From assembly GCA_937936695.1 (NCBI GenBank), contig CALHCK010000028.1, positions 1 to 6,835 of the forward strand: DNA of 6,835 nt. Direction: 5' to 3'. Positions within the stretch are counted from its first letter, which is position 1. Every line of letters starts with the position of its first letter. The translations under genes were made by a program, and so were the position numbers. A model generated the notes under the pieces. That model ran no database searches. It was not told the DNA's origin and was given only the letters and a program-made list of their open reading frames with translations. Positions 1 to 6,550 of the stretch are shown piece after piece. The DNA comes from an uncultured Polaribacter sp. Its GTDB lineage: Bacteria > Bacteroidota > Bacteroidia > Flavobacteriales > Flavobacteriaceae.

Positions 1-2447
1 GTAAGCTTAGAGTTTACAATTTCTTCAGCTAAAGCATCTTCAATGTATTTCTGTATTGCTCTTTTAAGAGGTCTTGCACCGTATTTTTTATCAAAACCTT
101 TGTCGGCTATATAATCTTTAGCATTTTCACTTAAATTTAAAGTATAACCTAAGTCAGAGATTCTTTGTAATAACTTATCTAATTCTATATCTATAATAGA
201 ATGTATATCTTCTCTTTCTAGTGCATTAAATACAATTACATCATCAATTCTATTTAAGAATTCAGGAGCAAAAGATTTTTTTAAGGCGCTTTCTATTACA
301 GATTTTGCATGTGCATCAGCTTGTTCTTTTTTAGAAGAAGTACCAAAACCAACACCACCACCAAAATCTTTTAGTTGACGAGCACCGATATTAGATGTCA
401 TAATAATAATAGTATTTCTAAAATCTATTTTACGACCTAAACTATCAGTAATATGTCCATCATCTAAAATTTGTAATAACATGTTAAATACATCAGGATG
501 CGCTTTTTCTATTTCATCTAAAAGAATTACAGAATACGGTTTTCTTCTTACTTTTTCTGTTAACTGACCACCTTCTTCGTATCCAACATATCCAGGAGGA
601 GCTCCAATTAAACGAGAAATAGCAAATTTTTCCATGTATTCACTCATGTCAATTCTAATTAAAGAATCATCAGAATCAAATAACTCACGAGCCAAAACTT
701 TTGCTAATTGAGTTTTTCCAACCCCTGTTTGTCCTAAGAAAATAAAAGAACCAATAGGTTTGTTAGGGTCTTTTAAACCAACTCTATTACGTTGTATGGC
801 TTTTACTACTTTAGTTACTGCTTCATCTTGTCCAATAACTTTACCTTTTATAAGTTGAGGTAACTCGTGTAATCTGTTACTTTCTGCTTCTGCAACTCTA
901 TTAACAGGTATTCCTGTCATCATAGATACTACTTCAGCAACATTATCTTCGGTAACAATTTCTCTATTTAATTTAGAATCTTCTTCCCATTGATTTTGAG
1001 CTGAATTTAAAGCTGCTTCCATGTTTTTTTCATCATCACGTAATTTTGCAGCTTCTTCATATTTTTGTCCGTTTACAGCTTTAGATTTCTTTTCTCTAAT
1101 TAATTCTAATTGAGTTTCTAATTCTAATACCTGTTGTGGTACAACAATGTTTGTAATATGAATTCTAGAACCAGCTTCATCTAAAGCATCAATAGCCTTG
1201 TCTGGTAAATATCTATCAGTCATATATCTGCTTGTAAGTTTTACACAAGCTTCTATAGCATCATCCGTAAAATCAACATTATGGTGCTCTTCATATTTAC
1301 CTTTAATGTTGTGTAATATTTGAATAGTTTCTTCTATAGATGTAGGATCTACAACTACTTTTTGAAAACGACGCTCTAATGCACCATCTTTTTCTATATT
1401 CGTTCTAAATTCATCTAACGTTGTAGCACCAATACATTGTATTTCACCTCTAGCCAAGGCTGGTTTTAACATGTTAGAAGCGTCTAAAGAACCAGTAGCT
1501 CCACCAGCACCAACAATTGTATGAATTTCATCAATAAAAAGAATTATATCATCATTCTTTTCTAATTCATTCATAAGTGCTTTCATTCTTTCTTCAAACT
1601 GACCACGGTATTTTGTACCTGCAACCAAACTTGCTAAATCTAAAGAAACGATACGTTTATCAAATAAAATTCTAGATACTTTTCTATCTACAATTCTCAA
1701 AGCTAAACCTTCTGCAATAGCAGATTTACCAACTCCGGGTTCTCCAATTAACATTGGGTTGTTCTTTTTTCTTCGACTTAAAATCTGAGAAACACGTTCT
1801 ATTTCTTTTTGTCTACCAACCACAGGATCTAACTTGCCTTTTTCGGCTAAATCAGTTAAATCTCTACCAAAGTTATCTAAAACAGGAGTCTTAGATTTTT
1901 TTACATTTTTACCTTTTTGAGATTGCTCAAAAGGGTTTGGTTTTTCTGCAGCAAACTCATCATCAGAAGGAGTTTCGGCAATTGGGTTTATAGGTAAATC
2001 ATCATCTACATGTAACTGTTTGTACAGTGACTTTGCTTCATCATAATTTACATTGTATTTATGAACCAATTTAGTAGTTGGGTCATTTTCGTTTCTTAAA
2101 ATACATAATAATAAGTGAGCAGTATCAATGGCTTCACTTTGGTACAATTTAGCTTCTAAAAAAGTTGTTTTTAGCGCCTTTTCTGCTTGTCTTGTAAGTC
2201 TTAAACTAGGTTTGTCTGTACCTCCAAGAAAAGTTGGATTTGCAGGGTTTAATTGCTCTAGTTTTTTGCGTAGCAAATTTAAATCAACATCAAATGCTGT
2301 TAATATTTCTATTGCTTTCCCTTCTCCTTTTCTTATTAAACCTAATAGTAGATGTTCTGTTCCAATAAATTCGTGCCCCAATCTAAGCGCTTCTTCTTTA
2401 CTGAAGGTAATAACATCTCTAACTTTTGGTGAAAAATTATCGTCCAT
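1..2447 (-). CDS. clpC: ClpC, ATP-dependent Clp protease ATP-binding subunit (3' end cut by window edge)
   Basis: This is a class I Hsp100 AAA+ unfoldase that threads substrates into the ClpP peptidase in the cytoplasm. The reading frame is open from ATG at 2447 to the left edge (815 codons, no stop), so roughly 30 C-terminal residues are probably missing. The domains in order are: two Clp_N repeats (about 1-145, with GTEHLL at 29-34 and a diverged DTAHLL at 108-113); AAA+ D1 with Walker A GEPGVGKS (235-242), pore Tyr280 in KYRG, Walker B ending D306-E307 and Arg fingers in ERRF (358-361); a middle domain with a UVR-like stretch (about 440-475, KYEEAAKLRD); and AAA+ D2 with Walker A GQTGVGKT (572-579), pore Tyr620 in GYVG, Walker B D644-E645 and FLNR (730-733). 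A VGF loop (699-701) is the ClpP-docking motif, and with the UVR-like region it argues for ClpC rather than ClpB. The start is supported by the family-typical MDDNFSP N-terminus; only a purine-rich stretch, no clear Shine-Dalgarno, precedes it. It is divergent from gyrA. Confidence 0.97.
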   Translation of the reverse strand, partial: MDDNFSPKVRDVITFSKEEALRLGHEFIGTEHLLLGLIRKGEGKAIEILTAFDVDLNLLRKKLEQLNPANPTFLGGTDKPSLRLTRQAEKALKTTFLEAKLYQSEAIDTAHLLLCILRNENDPTTKLVHKYNVNYDEAKSLYKQLHVDDDLPINPIAETPSDDEFAAEKPNPFEQSQKGKNVKKSKTPVLDNFGRDLTDLAEKGKLDPVVGRQKEIERVSQILSRRKKNNPMLIGEPGVGKSAIAEGLALRIVDRKVSRILFDKRIVSLDLASLVAGTKYRGQFEERMKALMNELEKNDDIILFIDEIHTIVGAGGATGSLDASNMLKPALARGEIQCIGATTLDEFRTNIEKDGALERRFQKVVVDPTSIEETIQILHNIKGKYEEHHNVDFTDDAIEACVKLTSRYMTDRYLPDKAIDALDEAGSRIHITNIVVPQQVLELETQLELIREKKSKAVNGQKYEEAAKLRDDEKNMEAALNSAQNQWEEDSKLNREIVTEDNVAEVVSMMTGIPVNRVAEAESNRLHELPQLIKGKVIGQDEAVTKVVKAIQRNRVGLKDPNKPIGSFIFLGQTGVGKTQLAKVLARELFDSDDSLIRIDMSEYMEKFAISRLIGAPPGYVGYEEGGQLTEKVRRKPYSVILLDEIEKAHPDVFNMLLQILDDGHITDSLGRKIDFRNTIIIMTSNIGARQLKDFGGGVGFGTSSKKEQADAHAKSVIESALKKSFAPEFLNRIDDVIVFNALEREDIHSIIDIELDKLLQRISDLGYTLNLSENAKDYIADKGFDKKYGARPLKRAIQKYIEDALAEEIVNSKL

Positions 2448-2507
2448 ATTTCTTTCTATCTATAATTTGATGTGATATCCTTTTAGTCTTTATTTTGTGT
2501 AAAAAAT

Positions 2508-2524
2508 TACAAAAATGGTGCCAA
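2508..2524 (-). promoter_or_regulatory. Candidate sigma-54 (-24/-12) promoter for clpC
   Basis: On the minus strand the sequence reads TTGGCACCATTTTTGTA. This fits the RpoN consensus YTGGCACGrNNNTTGCW at all but two fixed positions: C replaces G after GGCAC, and T replaces C in the final GC. The GG to G spacing is correct. Transcription would start near 2497, giving a leader of about 50 nt before the clpC ATG. TTGGCAC stands out in a spacer made almost entirely of A and T. RpoN occurs in many Flavobacteriia, but sigma-54 control of clpC is my inference. I saw no obvious enhancer site that could be assigned to a known activator. Confidence 0.33.
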
Positions 2525-2545
2525 TTGTATGTGTAATTGACAATT
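2522..2545. repeat. Short inverted repeats CAATT-N8-AATTG-A-CAATT
   Basis: CAATT (2522-2526) is followed after 8 bases by its complement AATTG (2535-2539), then after one base by CAATT again (2541-2545). The last two units form an 11-bp palindrome-like element. The array abuts the -24 half of the sigma-54-like element. It could be a regulator-binding site for clpC and/or gyrA. The arms are short and AT-rich, so chance is not excluded. Confidence 0.4.
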
Positions 2546-2555
2546 TAACCATGGA

Positions 2556-2577
2556 TACAATATAAAAAACTATTGTA
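2556..2577. repeat. Perfect 7-bp inverted repeat TACAATA-N8-TATTGTA
   Basis: TACAATA at 2556-2562 and its exact complement TATTGTA at 2571-2577 are separated by 8 bases, putting the half-site centres 15 bp apart. The 8-base gap is the same as in the neighbouring CAATT/AATTG pair, and the arms share the CAAT/ATTG core. The repeat overlaps the candidate clpC housekeeping promoter, a position expected for an operator. No T-run follows, so it does not look like a terminator. Confidence 0.45.
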
Positions 2578-2587
2578 AATACAACAA
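2558..2587 (-). promoter_or_regulatory. Candidate Bacteroidota housekeeping promoter for clpC
   Basis: Reading the minus strand, TTG at 2587-2585 (or a second TTG at 2584-2582) is followed after 20 (or 17) bases by TATATTG at 2564-2558. This approximates the Bacteroidota sigma-A pattern of a -33 TTG and a -7 TAnnTTTG. The predicted start is near 2550, giving a leader of about 100 nt. The -7 element is embedded in the inverted repeat at 2556-2577. The match is imperfect and such motifs arise easily in AT-rich DNA, so this is tentative and competes with the sigma-54-like element. Confidence 0.3.
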
Positions 2588-2605
2588 ATAAAAAGAAGCT
2601 AAAAA

Positions 2606-2625
2606 TTATTAAAAAATGTTAATAA
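2606..2625. repeat. AT-only inverted repeat TTATTAA-N6-TTAATAA
   Basis: The 7-base arms at 2606-2612 and 2619-2625 are perfect complements around a 6-base spacer. They lie about 30 bp upstream of the candidate gyrA -33 element. With arms made only of A and T, a chance origin is quite possible. A direct repeat of ATAACT (2622-2627 and 2635-2640) sits at its right edge. Confidence 0.25.
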
Positions 2626-2653
2626 CTCTGCAGGATAACTAAGTTTAATTTTT

Positions 2654-2683
2654 TTGTTAAAACTTTCAGAAATTGTATCTTGC
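2654..2683 (+). promoter_or_regulatory. Candidate gyrA promoter (TTG-N19-TATCTTGC)
   Basis: A TTG at 2654-2656, within a run of seven T, is followed after 19 bases by TATCTTGC at 2676-2683. This resembles the Bacteroidota -33 TTG / -7 TAnnTTTG promoter, with the last two -7 bases mismatched. The start would be near 2690, leaving a leader of about 35 nt before the gyrA ATG at 2725. That leader is almost entirely A and T with no Shine-Dalgarno, as is usual for Bacteroidota translation starts. Confidence 0.45.
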
Positions 2684-2724
2684 CTTGTTTTAAAAAAAAG
2701 AATAAAAATTAACTAATTATATAT

Positions 2725-5232
2725 ATGGCAGACGGAGAAAAGTTAATTCCGATTAACATTGAAGAGCAGATGAAATCTGCATACATCGATTATTCGATGT
2801 CAGTAATTGTATCTAGAGCATTACCAGATGTAAGAGATGGTTTAAAACCTGTACACAGAAGGGTTTTGTTTGGTATGCATGAGTTAGGAATTAAAGCAAC
2901 TGGAGCGTATAAAAAATCTGCAAGAATCGTAGGAGAGGTATTGGGTAAGTATCACCCACACGGAGATACTTCTGTGTACGATTCAATGGTACGTATGGCT
3001 CAAGATTGGAGTGTGCGTTATTTAATGGTAGATGGACAAGGGAACTTTGGTTCTGTAGATGGAGATTCGCCAGCAGCAATGCGTTATACTGAGGTTAGAA
3101 TGCAAAAAATATCAGAAGAAATGTTAGCTGATATTGAAAAAGATACTGTAGATCATCGTTTAAACTTTGATGATACTTTAAAAGAACCAACGGTTTTACC
3201 AACACGTATACCTAATTTATTGGTAAATGGTGCTTCTGGTATTGCGGTAGGTATGGCAACAAATATGGCGCCACATAATTTAACAGAAGTTATAAATGGT
3301 ACTGTTGCATATATTGATAATAGAGATATTGAGGTAGATGAATTAATGCAGCACATTAGTGCTCCAGATTTTCCTACAGGAGGTATTATTTATGGATATG
3401 ATGGTGTAAGAGATGCTTTTCATACAGGACGAGGCCGTATTGTTATGAGAGCTAAGGCTGTTATAGAAGAGGTAAAAGGAAGAGAGTGTATTATTGTTAC
3501 TGAAATTCCTTACCAAGTTAACAAAGCAGAAATGATTAAAAAAACTGCTGAGTTAGTAAATGAAAAGAAAATAGAAGGTATTGCTAATCTTAGAGATGAG
3601 TCTGATAGAAACGGAATGCGAATTGTATACGTTTTAAAACGTGATGCTATACCAAACATTGTATTAAATAAATTATTTAAATACACACAGTTACAAACAT
3701 CTTTTAGTGTTAATAATATTGCTTTGGTTAATGGTAAACCAGAACAATTAAACTTAAAGCAGTTAATACATTACTTTGTAGAACATAGACACGAGGTTAT
3801 TGTTAGAAGAACAGAGTTTGAACTTAAAAAAGCAGAAGCAAGAGCACATATTTTAGAAGGATTAATAATAGCGTCTGATAATATAGATGAAGTAATTGCT
3901 ATTATTAGAGGTTCTAAAAATGCAGATGAAGCAAGAGAAAAATTAATAGCACGTTTTGAGTTGTCTGAAATTCAGGCTAAGGCAATTGTAGAAATGAGGC
4001 TTCGTCAATTAACAGGACTAGAGCAAGACAAGTTAAGAGCAGAGTACGAAGAGATTATGCTAACTATTGCAGATTTAAAAGATATTTTAGCAAATGAACC
4101 TAGACGTTATCAAATAATAAAAGACGAATTATTATTGATAAAAGATAAATATGGTGATGAGCGTAGATCTGTGATAGAATATGCCGGTGGAGATATGCGT
4201 ATAGAAGATATGATACCAGATACAAAAGTAGTGGTAACAATATCTAACGCAGGATATTTAAAGAGAACAAACTTAGACGAATATAAAGTACAAAATAGAG
4301 GAGGTAGAGGTCAAAAAGGTGCCACTACAAGAAATGAAGATTTCTTAGAACATTTGTTTGTTGGTACTAATCATCAGTACATGCTTTTCTTTACACAAAA
4401 AGGAAAAGTATTTTGGATGCGTGTTTATGAGATTCCAGAAGGTGGTAAAAATACCAAAGGAAGAGCTATGCAAAATTTAATAAACATAGAGCCAGATGAT
4501 AAAGTAAAAGCGTTTTTAGTAACTCAAGATTTAAAAGATGAAGCCTATATTAATAGTCATTATGTAATTATGGCAACTAAAAAAGGTCAAGTTAAAAAAA
4601 CATCTTTAGAACAATATTCAAGACCAAGAACAAATGGTATTAATGCAATTACCATTAAAGAAGGTGATGAGTTGTTAGAAGCTAAATTAACTACAGGAGA
4701 TAGCCAAGTAATGTTAGCTTTAAAATCAGGTAAATCTATTCGTTTTGAAGAAGCTAAAACAAGACCAATGGGAAGAACTGCTTCAGGTGTAAGAGGAATA
4801 ACTTTACAAAGTGATACTGATGAGGTTGTAGGAATGGTTGCCGTAAATGATATGGAAAGTAACATTTTGGTTGTTTCTGAAAAAGGATATGGAAAAAGGT
4901 CTAGTTTAGAAGATTATAGAATTACAAATAGAGGAGGTAAAGGAGTTAAAACTTTAAATATATCTGAAAAAACAGGAGATTTAGTAGCTATTAAAAATGT
5001 AGATGACTCTAATGATTTAATGATTATTAATAAATCTGGTTTAACTATTAGAATGGCTGTAGAAGATTTAAGAGTTATGGGACGTGCTACACAAGGGGTA
5101 CGTTTAATAAATATTAAAGATGATGATAGTATTGCGGCTGTAGCCAAAGTTGTGCATGAAGAAGAAACAGAAGAAGGACTTGACGAGAATGGCACGGAAA
5201 TTGAAAACAATACAGAAGAAACACAAGAATAA
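2725..5232 (+). CDS. gyrA: DNA gyrase subunit A
   Basis: GyrA is the breakage-rejoining subunit of the A2B2 type IIA topoisomerase that introduces negative supercoils using ATP hydrolysed by GyrB. At 835 aa it is full length. The N-terminal part has the winged-helix/tower region with HPHGD (77-81) and the active-site R120-Y121, equivalent to E. coli Arg121-Tyr122. Quinolone-region positions are Thr82 (E. coli Ser83) and Asp86 (E. coli Asp87). A long helical C-gate stretch spans about 353-480. The C-terminal beta-pinwheel shows six blades starting near 502, 552, 613, 661, 713 and 764. A GyrA-box variant QNRGGRG lies at 523-529 in the first blade, and a related TNRGGKG at 734-740. The box and six blades favour GyrA over ParC. 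Residues from about 812 form a Glu-rich acidic tail. ATG at 2725 gives the family-typical N-terminus (about 20 residues before the conserved YIDYSMSVI). The gene diverges from clpC and is followed after 17 bp by the TPR gene. Confidence 0.99.
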   Translation: MADGEKLIPINIEEQMKSAYIDYSMSVIVSRALPDVRDGLKPVHRRVLFGMHELGIKATGAYKKSARIVGEVLGKYHPHGDTSVYDSMVRMAQDWSVRYLMVDGQGNFGSVDGDSPAAMRYTEVRMQKISEEMLADIEKDTVDHRLNFDDTLKEPTVLPTRIPNLLVNGASGIAVGMATNMAPHNLTEVINGTVAYIDNRDIEVDELMQHISAPDFPTGGIIYGYDGVRDAFHTGRGRIVMRAKAVIEEVKGRECIIVTEIPYQVNKAEMIKKTAELVNEKKIEGIANLRDESDRNGMRIVYVLKRDAIPNIVLNKLFKYTQLQTSFSVNNIALVNGKPEQLNLKQLIHYFVEHRHEVIVRRTEFELKKAEARAHILEGLIIASDNIDEVIAIIRGSKNADEAREKLIARFELSEIQAKAIVEMRLRQLTGLEQDKLRAEYEEIMLTIADLKDILANEPRRYQIIKDELLLIKDKYGDERRSVIEYAGGDMRIEDMIPDTKVVVTISNAGYLKRTNLDEYKVQNRGGRGQKGATTRNEDFLEHLFVGTNHQYMLFFTQKGKVFWMRVYEIPEGGKNTKGRAMQNLINIEPDDKVKAFLVTQDLKDEAYINSHYVIMATKKGQVKKTSLEQYSRPRTNGINAITIKEGDELLEAKLTTGDSQVMLALKSGKSIRFEEAKTRPMGRTASGVRGITLQSDTDEVVGMVAVNDMESNILVVSEKGYGKRSSLEDYRITNRGGKGVKTLNISEKTGDLVAIKNVDDSNDLMIINKSGLTIRMAVEDLRVMGRATQGVRLINIKDDDSIAAVAKVVHEEETEEGLDENGTEIENNTEETQE

Positions 5233-5249
5233 ATAAGTACTCAATCAAC

Positions 5250-6497
5250 ATGAAAAAACAAATATTAACAGTAACAGTAGGATTATTGTCTTTATGTGCT
5301 TTTGCTCAGAAAGATGAAATTAAGTTAATTGAAAAGGCTGTAAAACAAAAAGATTTTATAACAGCAGAGACTAACTTAGCAAAGTTAGAAGCTAATGAAG
5401 GCGCAATTGAAGATAAATATAAAGCTAAATATTTATTTTTAAAAGGACAGGTTTATGATACTATAAATATTGTTAAATCTTCAGATGCATATAAGAAGTT
5501 ATTGAAATTTGAAAGAAAAACTAATAAAATAAAATATACTAAAGAAGCTAGAGTGAAGTTGAAAGATTTGCTTGTTTTTTCTAGGCAAAATGCTTCTAAA
5601 AACTATAATGATGGAGATTATAAAAGTGCAAAAAAAGATTTTTTTACAGCATATAAATTAAATCCTAAAGATACTACTCAACTGTATAATGCTGCTATTA
5701 GCGCTCAATTAGATAAAGATAGTGAAACAGCATTAAAACATTACGAGAAATTAAATAAACTAAATTACACAGGTATTGTTACAGAATATTATGCTGTTAA
5801 TGTTTCTACTGGTAAAAAAGAGTATTTTGGTACAGATAAAACATTAAGAGATCAGAGAATAAAGTTAGGTGTAGACAAAGACCCAACCCAGATTACCCTT
5901 AAAAGTAAAAAACCAGCCATAGTAGAAAATATAGCTTATGCATATGTTAAAGAAGGAAAGCCAGAAAAAGCTATTGCTGCTTTAAAAGAGGCTAGAAAAC
6001 AAAACCCAATGGATGTTAATTTGATTATGAATGAAGCTCAAATGTACATTAAGTTAAATAAAATGGATAAGTTTGGTGAATTAATGGAGGATGCTATTAA
6101 ATTACAACCCAATAATCCATCGTTATTTTTTAATTTAGGAGTTGTAAATCAAAATCAAAAAAGATTAGAAAAAGCTAAAGAATATTACCAAAAAGCAATT
6201 GATTTAAAACCAGATTATAGAGATGCTATTTTAAATTACGGTATTACTGTTTTAGCAAATGAGCAAGCAATTGTAGATGAAATGAATAAAAATTTATCTA
6301 ACGAAAAAAAATATGATGCTTTACATGCTCAACAAAAACAATTGTATAAAGATGCTATTCCTTATTTTGAAAAAGCAGATAAGTTAGAAAGAAATATAGA
6401 TTCTGTAAGAATTCTTTTAAATATGTATGATACTTTAGGTATGACTGCTAAAGCAGATGCATTAAGACCTGTTTATAAAGAATTGAGAGGTAAATAA
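5250..6497 (+). CDS. Exported TPR-repeat protein, gyrA-linked, function unknown
   Basis: This 415-aa protein starts with a signal peptide: Lys2-Lys3, a hydrophobic core to about residue 15, and a likely signal peptidase I site after AFA (17-19), so it is probably periplasmic. The rest is helical with tetratricopeptide-like units at about 107-140, 143-172, 224-257, 258-289 and 291-324, and a degenerate pair at about 361-415. The unit at 291-324 is the most typical, with NLG, a KAxxYYxKAI pattern and a terminal KP. A non-TPR segment at about 173-222 (contains VSTGKKEYFGT, then Lys-rich stretches) interrupts the array. TPRs are protein-binding scaffolds; no catalytic motif is visible. The 17-bp gap after gyrA, lacking a terminator, suggests co-transcription, and the hairpin at 6520-6549 ends the unit. 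No Shine-Dalgarno is evident. I cannot name a partner or pathway. From memory, similar TPR proteins follow gyrA in other Flavobacteriaceae. Confidence 0.93.
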   Translation: MKKQILTVTVGLLSLCAFAQKDEIKLIEKAVKQKDFITAETNLAKLEANEGAIEDKYKAKYLFLKGQVYDTINIVKSSDAYKKLLKFERKTNKIKYTKEARVKLKDLLVFSRQNASKNYNDGDYKSAKKDFFTAYKLNPKDTTQLYNAAISAQLDKDSETALKHYEKLNKLNYTGIVTEYYAVNVSTGKKEYFGTDKTLRDQRIKLGVDKDPTQITLKSKKPAIVENIAYAYVKEGKPEKAIAALKEARKQNPMDVNLIMNEAQMYIKLNKMDKFGELMEDAIKLQPNNPSLFFNLGVVNQNQKRLEKAKEYYQKAIDLKPDYRDAILNYGITVLANEQAIVDEMNKNLSNEKKYDALHAQQKQLYKDAIPYFEKADKLERNIDSVRILLNMYDTLGMTAKADALRPVYKELRGK

Positions 6498-6519
6498 AAT
6501 ATACTATTCTTTAAAAAAT

Positions 6520-6549
6520 AAAAACCAAGATGAAAATCTTGGTTTTTTT
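6520..6549. terminator. Bidirectional intrinsic terminator between convergent genes
   Basis: A perfect 12-bp stem (6520-6531 with 6536-6547) encloses the tetraloop GAAA, and the core pairs are ACCAAGAT with ATCTTGGT. On the plus strand it is followed by a run of seven T (6543-6549). On the minus strand the complementary arm also runs into a T-rich tract (6524 down to 6513, one A interruption). It starts 22 bp after the TPR gene stop and directly abuts the peptidase stop at 6551-6553, so it can terminate both genes. Confidence 0.88.
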
Positions 6550-6550
6550 A

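Noticed and set aside
2128..2475. Plus-strand open frame of 115 codons
   Set aside because: It lies antisense to the start of clpC, whose translation shows clear Clp_N and AAA+ motifs. The plus-strand product is Ser/Phe/Leu-rich with no recognisable motif.
2606..2625. TTATTAA hairpin as a terminator
   Set aside because: The stem contains only A-T pairs, no T-tract follows on the plus strand, and no gene ends into this region because both flanking genes diverge from it.
2448..2724. CIRCE element, CtsR operator, riboswitch or small RNA gene in the spacer
   Set aside because: No TTAGCACTC-type CIRCE arms or CtsR heptad repeats are visible, and apart from short AT-rich inverted repeats there is no stable GC-containing stem.
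4228..5115. Recurrent similar segments in the 3' part of gyrA, as a possible DNA repeat or duplication
   Set aside because: They are the six diverged blades of the normal GyrA beta-pinwheel and are similar at protein level only.
2891..5210. Minus-strand open frames at 2891-3079, 3153-3356, 4587-4865 and 4914-5210
   Set aside because: All are antisense to the well-conserved gyrA and read as low-complexity shadow translations without motifs.
5283..5310. Lipoprotein signal (Cys16 in LSLC) in the TPR protein
   Set aside because: The residue before Cys is Leu, not Gly, Ala or Ser as in a normal lipobox, while AFA followed by Gln fits signal peptidase I cleavage better.
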